NCBI GenBank assembly: GCA_963750995.1
Contig: CAVVST010000002.1
Span: forward strand, 372,001-436,000
Reading direction: 5' to 3'
Length of the DNA stretch: 64,000 bases
From: CAVVST01 sp963750995
GTDB lineage: Bacteria > Acidobacteriota > Vicinamibacteria > Vicinamibacterales > UBA2999
Shown: piece by piece, positions 46,468 to 56,517 of the stretch
How positions within the stretch are numbered: the stretch's first letter is position 1
Layout: every line of letters starts with the position of its first letter
The notes under the pieces: generated by a model
Told to the model about the DNA's origin: nothing
Seen by the model: only the letters and a program-made list of their open reading frames with translations
Database searches by the model: none
Made by a program: the position numbers and the translations under genes

Positions 46468-48147
46468 TCAACCTGTGGCAGAGGTGGCATCGGCCGACAT
46501 CGCCGGGATCTGGACGACGAACGTCGATCCCTCGCCGGTCCCCGCGCTCGACGCGTCGATGGTGCCGCCGTGCAGCTCCACCAGGTGTTTCGAAATCGAG
46601 AGCCCGAGACCGAGCCCGCCGGCCCCTCTCGTGGACGAACCATCTTCCTGGCGGAATCGTTCAAAGACGTGCGGCAGGAAATCCGGCGCGATGCCCCGGC
46701 CAGTGTCGTGCACCGCGATCTCCAGCTCCGCCCGTTCCTGCCGGATACGAATCTCGACCCGGCCGCCTTTCGCGGTGAACTTGATGGCGTTGTGCACCAG
46801 GTTCCACAGCACCTGCTGGAGTCGCCGCGTGTCGCCAAACACGGTCGCAGGCAATGAATCCACCGACGCCGTCAACTGCACGCCCTTCGCATCGGCCGCC
46901 GGCTGCAGTCCCTGGATGGTGGCGCGCAGCAGATTGGCCACGTCGACACGCGAAATCTCCAGCTTGAAGTTGCCCGACAACAGCCGGTTCATATCCAGCA
47001 GATCTTCGATCAGCCGTGCCTGGATCTCGGCATTGCGGCGCAGCACGTCCAGCGCTGAACTGATGTCCCTGACCGGCTTGCCGCTTTCCAGAATCGAGAG
47101 CCATCCGAGGATGGCGTTCATCGGCGTGCGCAGCTCGTGGCTCAGCGTCGCCAGGAACTCGTCCTTCAGCCGCGACTGCCGTTCGGCCTGATCCCGCGCC
47201 GTGCGAGCGCGATCCAGCAGTTGTTCCCGTTCCTCCGCCGCTTCACGGTCGGCCGTCACGTCGCGGCTGACACCAACCATGCGATCCGGGGCGCCGTCCG
47301 CCTCCGGCACGACGAGGCCGCGTTCGGTGATCCACACCAGCTGGCCATTCGGACGAACCAGCCGGTATTCCACCTGGTAGTCGCCGGTCTCCAGTGCCCG
47401 GTTGACGGCATCCTCGACCATCTTCCTGTCCTGCGCGTGGATGACGCCGGTCATCCGCAGCTCGCGTCCGAACGCCCCGCGCGGAAAACCAAACAGCGCT
47501 TCGGGGTCGCCCGACCACGTCATCCGGCCCGTGCGAAGCTGCAATTCCCACGCGGCGATCTTCGCCACCGCCATCGCCATCCGGAGGCGCTCTTCGTTCT
47601 CGCGCACGCCCTGGTGGGCGCGCGTCAGCGCCGCGGTCCGCTCCTGCACCCGGCGCTCGAGGTCCTGGTTCGCCTGCTGTAGTGCCGCCTGCGCCTTCTC
47701 GCGCTCGGCGATCTCGTTCTGCAGCTCCTCATTCAGCTTCGCGAGCGCCCTGCTCTTCCGGAACAACTCGATGAAGACCCCGACCTTCGACCGGAGGATC
47801 TGGGGGTTGAACGGCTTGCTCAGGTAGTCGACGGCGCCCACGCCATACCCCTGGAGGACATCGGTCTCGTCGACCAGGTGCGCGGTCAGGAACAGAATCG
47901 GAACATCCTGCGATCGCTTGCGACGCTTGATTAGCTTGGCGAGCTCGATGCCGTCCATGCCCGGCATCTGGATGTCGAGCACGATGGCGGCAAAGTCGCG
48001 GCGCAGGAGGTGCAGCAGGGCATCGTCTGCGGAAAGCGCCCGGATCGGCGTGCACTGGAGCGGCTCGAGCATCGCCTCGAGCGCATCCAGATTGCGCGGC
48101 TGATCGTCGACGATCAGGATCTGCGGAATGTCGCCAGGTTCTTCCAC
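46468..48147 (-). CDS. Receiver-PAS-histidine kinase
   Basis: 559 residues with an N-terminal receiver domain (ILIVDDQPRN, phospho-acceptor Asp58 in IVLDIQMPGMDG, Lys in YLSKPF). A coiled coil (about 125-185) and a PAS/PAC domain (about 190-310, ending GVSRDVTADREA) follow. The HisKA domain has SHELRTPMNAILGW and His337, and the HATPase domain has NAIKFTAKGG and GGLGLGLSISKHLVELHGG. It is soluble. It lies 7 bases downstream of the giant HAMP kinase, so phosphate could pass between them. The 50 bases after its stop hold nothing notable. Confidence 0.93.
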   Translation of the reverse strand: MEEPGDIPQILIVDDQPRNLDALEAMLEPLQCTPIRALSADDALLHLLRRDFAAIVLDIQMPGMDGIELAKLIKRRKRSQDVPILFLTAHLVDETDVLQGYGVGAVDYLSKPFNPQILRSKVGVFIELFRKSRALAKLNEELQNEIAEREKAQAALQQANQDLERRVQERTAALTRAHQGVRENEERLRMAMAVAKIAAWELQLRTGRMTWSGDPEALFGFPRGAFGRELRMTGVIHAQDRKMVEDAVNRALETGDYQVEYRLVRPNGQLVWITERGLVVPEADGAPDRMVGVSRDVTADREAAEEREQLLDRARTARDQAERQSRLKDEFLATLSHELRTPMNAILGWLSILESGKPVRDISSALDVLRRNAEIQARLIEDLLDMNRLLSGNFKLEISRVDVANLLRATIQGLQPAADAKGVQLTASVDSLPATVFGDTRRLQQVLWNLVHNAIKFTAKGGRVEIRIRQERAELEIAVHDTGRGIAPDFLPHVFERFRQEDGSSTRGAGGLGLGLSISKHLVELHGGTIDASSAGTGEGSTFVVQIPAMSADATSATG

Positions 48148-48154
48148 CTGATTC

Positions 48155-51100
48155 CTACCGATAGAGCCAGACGCGCAGCAGCGACAGGAGCTGATCGGTG
48201 TTCACGGGCTTGGCGATGTAGTCCGACGCGCCCGCCTGGAGACACTTTTCGCGATCGCCCTTCATCGCCTTGGCAGTGAGCGCCAGGATCGGGAGCGTCC
48301 GGAACTGCGGATCATTCCTGATTTCGCGCATCGTCTCGTAGCCGTCCATCTCCGGCATCATGATATCCATCAGCACCACACTGAGGTCGGGCGTCCGCTC
48401 GATCAGCTCGATCGCCTGCCGGCCGTTGGTGGCGCTCACGACTTCCATGTCCTGGTTTTCCAGCACGGTCGTGAGCGCGAAAATGTTGCGCGCGTCATCA
48501 TCCACGACCAGCACCTTCCGTCCGCGTAGCACCTCGTTGGATCCGTGCAGCCGTTCGAGCATCTGTCGCTTGCTGACCGGGAGGTCCGAGACGACTCGGT
48601 GGAGGAACAACGCGGTTTCGTCGAAGAGCCGCTCAGGCGACTGGACGTCCTTGACGACGATGCTCTTGGCCACTGCCTTGAGCCGCGTCTCTTCCTCGCC
48701 GCTCAGCTCCTTTCCGGTGAAGACGACTACCGGGAGGTCGCGGAGTTCCGGCGCCACCTGGATCTTATCGAGCAGGTCGAAGCCGCTCATGTCCGGAAGC
48801 CTCAGGTCGGCCACGCAGCAGTCGTAGGTGCGCTCGCCGAGGAGCTGCAGTGCCTCGGAACCGGTGGACACCGCGTTGACCTCGATATCGTCGTGCGCCA
48901 AGAGCTCGACGATCCCTTGACGCTCGATGTCGTTGTCTTCGATCACCAGCAGCCGGCGTTTGTGCGGCTGGACGTATGTCTTGATGCGGTCGAACGCATG
49001 CTCGAGATCTTCGGTCGTGGCCGGCTTGACCAGATACGAGAACGCCCCATGGGACAGACCGTGCTGCCGCTCCTCCTCAACCGAGAGCATCTGCACGGGG
49101 ATGTGACGGGTCGCCGGATCGAGTTTGAGGTTGTTGAGCACGGTCCAGCCCAGCATGTCGGGCAGGAAGACGTCGAGGGTGATGGCGGTCGGCAGATACT
49201 GCTTGGCCAGCACCATGGCGGCCTGCCCGCGATTTGCCACGATCCCCTTGAACCCCTTGTCGCGCGCCAGGCCAAGCAGTACGCGGGCGTAGTGCGCGTC
49301 GTCGTCGACGATGAGCAGGACATGGTCGCCTTCACTGACATCGTCCCGGTCGTCGGCGACAACTTCCTCCGCCTTGGCCACGGCGAGGACCGGCAGCGCC
49401 AACGAGGTCGACCGCGCGTCCTGCACGGCGGCGCCACCCATGGCGGGAATCGTGACGCTGCGCGCCGGCCCGGTATAGCTGAGCGGCAGGAACAGGGTGA
49501 ACGTGCTGCCCTGGGCGGGCACGCTCGCCAGCTTGATTTCACCGCCCAGCAGCGTGGCCAGTTCGCGGCTGATCGCCAGCCCCAGGCCCGTCCCGCCGTA
49601 CTTGCGACTGGTGCCCGCGTCCGCCTGCTGGAAGGCTTCGAAGATCAGCTTCTGTTTCTCCGGGGCGATGCCGATGCCGCTGTCGGTGACTTCGATCGCC
49701 ACCGCGGCAGGCACGAAGCGCAGGATCGGATGATCGGGCGACCACCCGCGCGTGACCGACTGCACGCGCATCGAGACCTGTCCCTGTGATGTGAACTTGA
49801 AGGCATTCGACAGCAGGTTCTTGAGAATCTGCTGCAGCCGCTTCGGGTCGCTGGTGAAGGCGCGCGGCAGCGTGTTGTCGATATCGACGTGGAACAACAG
49901 CGCCTTCGACTCGGCGACATGATGGAATGTCCGCTGGACGCTGTCGCGCAACGCGTTGAAGGTGATTTCTTCGGCTTCGACCGTGACCGTGCCCGATTCG
50001 ATCTTCGACAGGTCGAGAATGTCGTTGATCAGCGTCAGGAGGTCGGTTCCGGCGGAATGGATGTTCTTCGCGAATTCCACCTGCTTGGGGAGCAGGTTGC
50101 CACCGCTGTTATCTGCCAGCTGCTGTCCGAGGATGAGAATCGAGTTCAGCGGCGTGCGGAGCTCGTGCGACATGTTGGCGAGGAACTCCGACTTGTACTT
50201 CGAGGTGAGCGCCAGCTCGGCGGCCTTTTCCTCGAGCGCGCGCCGGGCCTGCTCCACCTCCTTGTTCTTCCGCTCGACTTCGACGTTCTGTTCGGCGAGC
50301 TGCTTGGCCTTCGACCCGAGCTCCTCGTTGGTCTGCTGTAGCTCGGTCTGCCGCGTCTGCAGCTCCATCGTCAGCTGCTGCGACTGCTGCAGGAGGTTCT
50401 CCGTACGCATCGTCGCTTCGATGGTGTTGAGCACGACGCCGATCGACTGGGTGAGCTGTTCAAGGAACGTCAGGTGGGTTGCGGTGAACGGCTGGAGTGA
50501 CGACAGCTCGATCACCGCCTTGGTTTCACCTTCGAACAGCACCGGGAGGACGACGATGTTCTTGGGACGGGCGGCGCCCAGGCTCGAGCTGACGCGCGCG
50601 TAGGTGCGCGGAACCTTGGTGAGCAGGATGCGCTGCTTCTCGAGCGCGCACTGACCGACGAGCCCCTTCCCCACTTCGATGCGCCTGGCTTGGTCGTCGC
50701 CAATCGCATATCCGGCCAGCAGCGAGAGGGCGGGCGAGGTGTCCGACACATCCGGCGACATCTGGTAGACCGACCCCTGTTGCGCATTCACCAGCGGCGC
50801 CAGCTCCGACAGCAGCAGCTTGCCAACGGTCACGAGGTCGCGCTGCCCCTGCAGCATGCGCGTGAACTTCGCCAGGTTCGTCTTGAGCCAGTCCTGCTCC
50901 TGGTTGCGGTCGGTGGTGCCGCGCAGGTTGTCGATCATCGTGTTGATGTTGTCTTTGAGCTCGGCCACCTCGCCTCGCGCTTCCACCTGAATCGAGCGCG
51001 TCAGGTCACCCTTGGTGACCGCGGTCGCCACCTCGGCGATCGCCCGGACCTGGTTCGTCAGGTTGGCCGCGAGCAGGTTGACGTTGCCGGTGAGGTCCTT

Positions 51101-54100
51101 CCAGGTGCCGGCCGCGCCCGGCACGTTCGCCTGACCGCCGAGCCGTCCTTCGACGCCGACTTCACGAGCGACGTTGGTCACCTGCTCGGCGAACGTCGCG
51201 AGTGTGTCGGTCATGTTGTTGATGGTTTCGGCGAGCGCCGCGACTTCGCCCTTCGCTTCCACCGTCAGCTTCTGACGGAGGTTGCCGTCCGCGACCGCGG
51301 TGACGACCTTGACGATGCCGCGGACCTGGTCGGTCAGGTTCGCGGCCATGACATTCACCGAGTCGGTGAGGTCCTTCCACGTACCGGCGACGCCGGGCAC
51401 TTCGCCCTGGCCACCGAGCTTGCCTTCCGTCCCGACTTCGCGGGCAACCCGCGTCACTTCTGCCGCGAAGGCGCGGAGCTGGTCGACCATCGTGTTGATG
51501 GTGTTCTTCAGCTCGAGGATTTCGCCTTTGACGTCGACCGTGATCTTGCGGGAGAGGTCGCCGCGCGCCACTGCGGTCGTGACCTCGGCGATGTTCCGCA
51601 CCTGCGCCGTGAGGTTGGCGCCCATGACGTTGACCGAGTCGGTGAGGTCCTTCCAGGTGCCGGCGACACCCGGCACCACCGCCTGCACACCCAGCCGCCC
51701 CTCGGTGCCGACCTCGCGCGCGACCCGGGTCACTTCCGAGGCGAACGACCGGAGCTGCTCGACCATCGCGTTGATGGCCTCCTTCAACTGCAGGATCTCG
51801 CCGCGGACATCGACGGTGATCTTGCGCGACAGGTCGCCGTTGGCCACGCCGATCGTGACCTCGGCGATGTTGCGCACCTGGCCCGTCAGGTTCGACGCCA
51901 TCGAATTGACGTTGTCAGTGAGGTCCTTCCACGTGCCGGCGACGCCAGGCACGACCGCCTGGCCACCCAGCTTCCCTTCGGTGCCGACCTCGCGGGCGAC
52001 ACGGCTGACTTCGGACGCGAAGGCGTTCAGCTGATCGACCATCGTGTTGATGGTGTCCTTGAGCTGCAGGATCTCGCCCTTCACGTCCACCGTGATCTTG
52101 CGCGACAGGTCGCCGCGGGCGATCGACGTCGCCACGTCGGCGATGTTTCGCACCTGGCCGGTGAGGTTCTGCGCCATCGAATTGACGTTGTCGGTGAGGT
52201 CCTTCCAGGTGCCGGCGACGCCGGGCACCTCCGCCTGACCCCCGAGCTTGCCTTCGGTGCCGACCTCACGCGCCACGCGCGTGACTTCGGCGGCAAATGA
52301 GCGCAGCTGCTCGACCATCGTGTTGATGGTGTCCTTGAGCTGCAGAATTTCGCCGCGGACGTCGACGGTGATCTTCTTGGAGAGGTCGCCGTTGGCGACC
52401 GCGACGGTGACTTCGGCGATGTTGCGCACCTGCGCTGTCAGGTTGCCGGCCATCTGGTTCACGTTGTCGGTCAAGTCTTTCCACGTGCCGGCCACGCCGG
52501 TCACGACCGCCTGACCGCCCAGCTTGCCGTCGGTGCCGACTTCACGCGCCACGCGGCTGACTTCCGACGCGAAGGCATTGAGCTGGTCCACCATCGTGTT
52601 GATGGTGTTTTTCAGCTCGAGGATTTCACCTTTCACGTCGACCGTGATCTTGCGCGACAGGTCGCCGCGGGCGACGGCGGTCGCGACTTCGGCGATGTTG
52701 CGCACCTGCCCGGTCAGGTTGAACGCCATGAAGTTGACGTTGTCGGTGAGGTCCTTCCACGTGCCGGCGATCCCGGTGACGACCGCCTGGCCGCCCAGCT
52801 TGCCTTCGGTGCCGACCTCGCGGGCGACGCGGGTGACCTCCGAGGCGAAGGCATTCAACTGGTCGACCATCGTGTTGATGGTGTTCTTCAGCTCGAGAAT
52901 CTCGCCCTTGACGTCGACCGTGATCTTGCGCGACAGGTCGCCGTTGGCGATGGCGGTGGCGACGTTGGCGATGTTGCGCACCTGGCCGGTGAGGTTCGAC
53001 GCCATCGAATTGACGTTGTCCGTGAGGTCTTTCCAGGTGCCGGCGACACCGGGCACTTCGGCCTGGCCGCCGAGCTTGCCTTCCGTGCCGACCTCGCGGG
53101 CCACACGGCTCACTTCCGAAGCGAAGGCGTTCAGCTGATCGACCATCGTGTTGATGGTGTTCTTCAACTGGAGAATCTCGCCCTTGACGTCGACCGTGAT
53201 CTTGCGCGACAGGTCGCCTTCCGCAATCGCGGTCGCGACGTCGGCGATGTTGCGCACCTGGCCGGTCAGGTTCGACGCCATCGAGTTGACGTTGTCGGTT
53301 AAGTCCTTCCACGTGCCCGCCACGCCGGGGACCGCGGCCTGGCCGCCCAGTTTGCCCTCGGTACCGACTTCGCGGGCGACGCGGCTGACTTCCGAGGCAA
53401 ATGCGTTCAACTGTTCCACCATCGTGTTGATGGTGTTCTTGAGCTCGAGAATCTCGCCCTTGACGTCGACCGTGATCTTGCGCGAGAGGTCGCCGCGGGC
53501 GATGGCCGTGGCGACGTCAGCGATGTTGCGCACCTGGCCGGTCAGGTTCGACGCCATCGAGTTGACCGAGTCGGTGAGGTTCTTCCAGGTGCCGGCGACG
53601 CCCGGCACCACCGCCTGGCCGCCCAGCTTGCCTTCGGTGCCGACCTCGCGCGCCACGCGGGTGACTTCGGAGGCGAAGCCGTTGAGCTGATCGACCATCG
53701 TGTTGATAGTGTCCTTCAGCTCGAGAATCTCGCCTTTGACGTCGACCGTGATCTTGCGCGACAGGTCGCCGCGCGCGACGGCGGTCGTGACTTCGGCGAT
53801 GTTGCGCACCTGGGCGGTCAGGTTGGCGCCCATGGCGTTGACCGAGTCGGTCAGGTCCTTCCAGACGCCGGCCACGTCGGGCACTTCGGCACGACCACCC
53901 AGCTTGCCTTCGGTGCCGACCTCACGGGCCACACGGCTGACTTCCGACGCGAAGGCATTGAGCTGGTCCACCATCGTGTTCATGGTGTCCTTCAGCTCGA
54001 GAATCTCGCCCTTGACGTCGACGGTGATCTTGCGCGACAGGTCGCCTCGGGCGACCGCGGTGGTGACACCCGCGATGTTGCGGACCTGCGCGGTCAGGTT

Positions 54101-55006
54101 CGAGGCCATCGCGTTGACCGAGTCCGTGAGGTCTTTCCAGGTGCCGGCCACGCCCGGGACGACCGCCTGGCCGCCCAGCTTGCCGTCGGTGCCGACCTCG
54201 CGCGCCACGCGTGTCACTTCGGCGGCGAAGCCGCGCAGCTGATCGACCATCGTGTTGATCGCTTCCTTGAGCTGCAGGATCTCGCCGCGGACGTCGACCG
54301 TGATCTTCTTGGACAGGTCGCCGTTGGCGACCGCGATCGTGACGTAGGCGATGTTGCGCACCTGCTCGGTCAGGTTGCCCGCCATGTGGTTGACCGATTC
54401 GGTGAGCTCCTTCCACACCCCCGAGAGCGCCTTGACCTGCGCCTGGCCTCCGAGCTTGCCTTCGGTCCCGACCTCGCGCGCCACGCGCGTCACTTCCGAG
54501 GTGAACACCGACAGCTGGTCGATCATGCTGTTCACCAGCTTCGCCGACCGCAGGAACTCGCCCTCGAGCGGCCGGCCGTCGACTTCGAGCGCCATCGCCT
54601 GGCCCAGGTCGCCCTTTGCCACCGCACCGATGGTGCGTGTCACCTCCGTTGTCGGCCACACCAGGTCGTCAATCAGGAGGTTGATCGCCGCCACTTCGTC
54701 CGCCCAGCCGCCCACCGCGCCAGGGACGACCATGCGCTGTTTGAGCTTCCCTTCCTTACCGACCGTCCGCGACACACGCGCCGCTTCACGCGCGCGCCGC
54801 TCGCTCACCGCGGCAATCTCGTTGAAGGCGTCGGCGATCTTGCCGTCGATGCCCGTCAGTTCGGTCGGCATCCGCGCGGCGAAGTCGCCGCCGCGAAAGG
54901 CCAGCATCGCGTTCAGCAGCTGCTGAGAGAATCTGTCGACGGGCAGTGAGGACGGGGGGGCCTGGTTCGGATCCAGCGTAGCGGTGGGGGTGACGTTCAG
55001 ATCCAT
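48155..55006 (-). CDS. Giant hybrid histidine kinase with 14 tandem HAMP units
   Basis: About 2,283 residues from the ATG at 55006 (MDLNVTPTAT), with no membrane segment. Residues 80-1370 are 14 copies of a 92-residue HAMP unit (for example RKITVDVKGEILELK, FASEVTRVAREVGTEGKLGG and GTWKDLTDNVN). A GAF domain follows (about 1385-1540), then a coiled coil, HisKA (SHELRTPLNSILILG, His1614), HATPase (NAFKFTSQG, GGTGLGLAISREL) and three receiver domains with Asp in TLDVFLPD, CVADLRLPD and VLMDIMMPEMDG. The layout resembles fungal Nik1/Os-1 group III kinases and their bacterial relatives, which usually have 5-9 HAMP units. Fungal relatives respond to osmotic stress; the signal here is unknown. Confidence 0.95.
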   Translation of the reverse strand: MDLNVTPTATLDPNQAPPSSLPVDRFSQQLLNAMLAFRGGDFAARMPTELTGIDGKIADAFNEIAAVSERRAREAARVSRTVGKEGKLKQRMVVPGAVGGWADEVAAINLLIDDLVWPTTEVTRTIGAVAKGDLGQAMALEVDGRPLEGEFLRSAKLVNSMIDQLSVFTSEVTRVAREVGTEGKLGGQAQVKALSGVWKELTESVNHMAGNLTEQVRNIAYVTIAVANGDLSKKITVDVRGEILQLKEAINTMVDQLRGFAAEVTRVAREVGTDGKLGGQAVVPGVAGTWKDLTDSVNAMASNLTAQVRNIAGVTTAVARGDLSRKITVDVKGEILELKDTMNTMVDQLNAFASEVSRVAREVGTEGKLGGRAEVPDVAGVWKDLTDSVNAMGANLTAQVRNIAEVTTAVARGDLSRKITVDVKGEILELKDTINTMVDQLNGFASEVTRVAREVGTEGKLGGQAVVPGVAGTWKNLTDSVNSMASNLTGQVRNIADVATAIARGDLSRKITVDVKGEILELKNTINTMVEQLNAFASEVSRVAREVGTEGKLGGQAAVPGVAGTWKDLTDNVNSMASNLTGQVRNIADVATAIAEGDLSRKITVDVKGEILQLKNTINTMVDQLNAFASEVSRVAREVGTEGKLGGQAEVPGVAGTWKDLTDNVNSMASNLTGQVRNIANVATAIANGDLSRKITVDVKGEILELKNTINTMVDQLNAFASEVTRVAREVGTEGKLGGQAVVTGIAGTWKDLTDNVNFMAFNLTGQVRNIAEVATAVARGDLSRKITVDVKGEILELKNTINTMVDQLNAFASEVSRVAREVGTDGKLGGQAVVTGVAGTWKDLTDNVNQMAGNLTAQVRNIAEVTVAVANGDLSKKITVDVRGEILQLKDTINTMVEQLRSFAAEVTRVAREVGTEGKLGGQAEVPGVAGTWKDLTDNVNSMAQNLTGQVRNIADVATSIARGDLSRKITVDVKGEILQLKDTINTMVDQLNAFASEVSRVAREVGTEGKLGGQAVVPGVAGTWKDLTDNVNSMASNLTGQVRNIAEVTIGVANGDLSRKITVDVRGEILQLKEAINAMVEQLRSFASEVTRVAREVGTEGRLGVQAVVPGVAGTWKDLTDSVNVMGANLTAQVRNIAEVTTAVARGDLSRKITVDVKGEILELKNTINTMVDQLRAFAAEVTRVAREVGTEGKLGGQGEVPGVAGTWKDLTDSVNVMAANLTDQVRGIVKVVTAVADGNLRQKLTVEAKGEVAALAETINNMTDTLATFAEQVTNVAREVGVEGRLGGQANVPGAAGTWKDLTGNVNLLAANLTNQVRAIAEVATAVTKGDLTRSIQVEARGEVAELKDNINTMIDNLRGTTDRNQEQDWLKTNLAKFTRMLQGQRDLVTVGKLLLSELAPLVNAQQGSVYQMSPDVSDTSPALSLLAGYAIGDDQARRIEVGKGLVGQCALEKQRILLTKVPRTYARVSSSLGAARPKNIVVLPVLFEGETKAVIELSSLQPFTATHLTFLEQLTQSIGVVLNTIEATMRTENLLQQSQQLTMELQTRQTELQQTNEELGSKAKQLAEQNVEVERKNKEVEQARRALEEKAAELALTSKYKSEFLANMSHELRTPLNSILILGQQLADNSGGNLLPKQVEFAKNIHSAGTDLLTLINDILDLSKIESGTVTVEAEEITFNALRDSVQRTFHHVAESKALLFHVDIDNTLPRAFTSDPKRLQQILKNLLSNAFKFTSQGQVSMRVQSVTRGWSPDHPILRFVPAAVAIEVTDSGIGIAPEKQKLIFEAFQQADAGTSRKYGGTGLGLAISRELATLLGGEIKLASVPAQGSTFTLFLPLSYTGPARSVTIPAMGGAAVQDARSTSLALPVLAVAKAEEVVADDRDDVSEGDHVLLIVDDDAHYARVLLGLARDKGFKGIVANRGQAAMVLAKQYLPTAITLDVFLPDMLGWTVLNNLKLDPATRHIPVQMLSVEEERQHGLSHGAFSYLVKPATTEDLEHAFDRIKTYVQPHKRRLLVIEDNDIERQGIVELLAHDDIEVNAVSTGSEALQLLGERTYDCCVADLRLPDMSGFDLLDKIQVAPELRDLPVVVFTGKELSGEEETRLKAVAKSIVVKDVQSPERLFDETALFLHRVVSDLPVSKRQMLERLHGSNEVLRGRKVLVVDDDARNIFALTTVLENQDMEVVSATNGRQAIELIERTPDLSVVLMDIMMPEMDGYETMREIRNDPQFRTLPILALTAKAMKGDREKCLQAGASDYIAKPVNTDQLLSLLRVWLYR
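50920..54770 (-). repeat. Fourteen tandem 276-bp coding repeats
   Basis: Within the giant kinase, 276-bp units encoding 92 residues are repeated 14 times. The words around ACCATCGTGTTGATGGTG recur every 276 bases (for example near 52318, 52594, 52870, 53146, 53422 and 53698). The inner copies are near-identical at DNA level, while the first and last are more diverged. Such units can expand or shrink by recombination and can also be miscounted in assembly. Confidence 0.9.
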
Positions 55007-55164
55007 GTACGGCCTCAACGAATATGGGAAGCTGCCCGCGGGCGAGGCGAAACCAGACGTCACACGCCAGCTGTGCAGTGAATCGTTACGTTTTCAATCG
55101 CCGGTGTGAAAGCAGAGTAGCGACAAAGCAAGGTGGGGGCCAGCTCAAGCATTGTTTTCGTGAG

Positions 55165-55347
55165 TAAAGACGGCCCCAAATCCCCACGTCTTCAGCCTGT
55201 CATTCGTCGCGTGGGCGCTGAACAACGCGCTCCGTCTTCGTCGACCTCGTTGTCTTCCCCACTATTGATCTCGCCGTCGTCAGGGCGCTCGTGGCGCTGG
55301 CCGCGATCAGCCTGCTGGTGTACGGATTGATCTGGGACGCCGCCTGA
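55165..55347 (+). pseudogene. C-terminal remnant of a DUF5985-like membrane protein
   Basis: A frame with no start codon reads PHVFSLSFVAWALNNAL and, after a one-base shift near 55215, continues VFVDLVVFPTIDLAVVRALV and ends SLLVYGLIWDAA at a TGA at 55345. This matches the second half of the small membrane proteins usually found immediately before a DUF5985 gene. A stop codon just upstream shows that the N-terminal half is missing. The final TGA overlaps the ATG of the next gene. Confidence 0.5.
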
Positions 55348-55601
55348 TGCTGGTCGCCTTTCTGCAGGGGGCTGTGGCGATGGGTTGTGTGACGGCGGGG
55401 ATGATCTTCTTCCGCTTCTGGCGGCAATCGCGCGACCGGTTGTTTCTCAGCTTCGCGTCGGCGTTCTGGATCCTGGCGCTTTCGTACGCGCTTCTTGGAC
55501 TGGTGGCGTTCGCCACGGAGTGGCGTGTCTACGTGTTCGTCGTGCGCCTCGTGGCCTTCTGTATGATCATTTACGGCATCCTCGAGAAAAACCGGCGCTG
55601 A
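55347..55601 (+). CDS. DUF5985-like small membrane protein
   Basis: 84 residues with three hydrophobic stretches (VAFLQGAVAMGCVTAGMIFF, FLSFASAFWILALSYALLG and FVVRLVAFCMIIYGIL). The central FFRFWRQSRDRLFLSFASAF is typical of DUF5985. Its ATG overlaps the TGA of the truncated partner (TGATG), the usual arrangement of the pair. The function is unknown. It converges with ku with a 10-base gap. Confidence 0.75.
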   Translation: MLVAFLQGAVAMGCVTAGMIFFRFWRQSRDRLFLSFASAFWILALSYALLGLVAFATEWRVYVFVVRLVAFCMIIYGILEKNRR

Positions 55602-55611
55602 TCGCCAGCCG

Positions 55612-56491
55612 CTATCCCGTGGCAGCCTTCCTCGCGACCGCCGTCTTCGTATTTTTCGCCCTGGTCTTGCGCGGGGCAGCCGCGATGGCCGCCTTTGCCG
55701 GCTTCTTCTTCGTCGTGCTCACCGAGTCGAGGCTCTTGCGCAGCGCTTCCATCAGGTTGACGACCTTGGGCGGCTCCTGCACTTCGGGGGCGACCACTTC
55801 TTCGCCGGCGATCTTCGCGTCGATGATCCCGCGGAGCCCTTCGGTGTACTCGTCCTTGTAATCCTTCAGGTTGAGCTCGGCATCGAAGGTCGCAATCACC
55901 TGCTTCGCAAGTTTGATTTCTTCGGGCTTGATCTTCGGCCGGCACCGAGCTCAGTTCTTCGATCTGGTCGATGCTGCGGATCTCGGCATCGTGGTGCAGC
56001 GTGTACATCACGAGGCCCTTCTTCTGCGGCTTGATGGCGACGAGGTACTCACGGCCGTAGAGCGCCACCTTGCCAATCCCCGCCTTCCCCGCCATCCCTT
56101 CGCGCATCACCGCGAACGCTTCGGCCGCAATCGGGCCGTCCGGCGCCAGGTAGTACGCGCGGTCGACGTAGATCGGATCGATGTCGGAGGCATTGGCGAA
56201 TTGCACCAGGTTGATCACGCGGGTTGATTCCACCCGGACCTTCTGGATGTCCTCCTCGCTCACGATCACATAGCGCCCTTTTTCGAACTCGTAGCCTTTG
56301 GCCAGCTCGGCGTTCGAAACCTCGCGTTCGCAGTGAGGGCACCACCGCTTCTGCTGAATGCGCGTCTGGCACTCGGCGTGGAGCTGATTGAAGGAGAGCG
56401 TGGCGGCGGATTCAGTGGCCGGGAACACCTTCACGGGGATGTTCACGAGGCTCACCTTGAGGAAGCCTTTCCAGGTCGGGCGAGGTGGCAT
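55612..56491 (-). CDS. ku: Ku DNA end-binding protein, one frameshift
   Basis: The Ku core begins RPTWKGFLKVSLVNIPVKVF and includes LHAECQTRIQQKRWCPHCER, YEFEKGRYVIVSEEDIQKVR and REYLVAIKPQKKGLVMYTLH. The frame breaks near 55940 after IEELSSVP. One base changed, it continues VIATFDAELNLKDYKDEYTE, giving about 292 residues. The C-terminal tail is Lys/Ala-rich (KKKPAKAAIAAAPRKTRAK), as in bacterial Ku proteins that recruit LigD or bind DNA further. It functions in non-homologous end joining. No ligD is seen in the window. Confidence 0.93.
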
Positions 56492-56517
56492 ACCGGCGAT
56501 TATCGGCTGAGATCGGG

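Noticed and set aside
50690..52300. A long plus-strand frame across the HAMP repeats
   Set aside because: It repeats with the same 276-bp period as the real minus-strand gene and is only its shadow.
55133..55330. A 65-codon plus-strand protein starting at 55133
   Set aside because: Its translation is Ser/Arg-rich noise; a different frame through the same stretch gives a recognisable DUF5985-like remnant.
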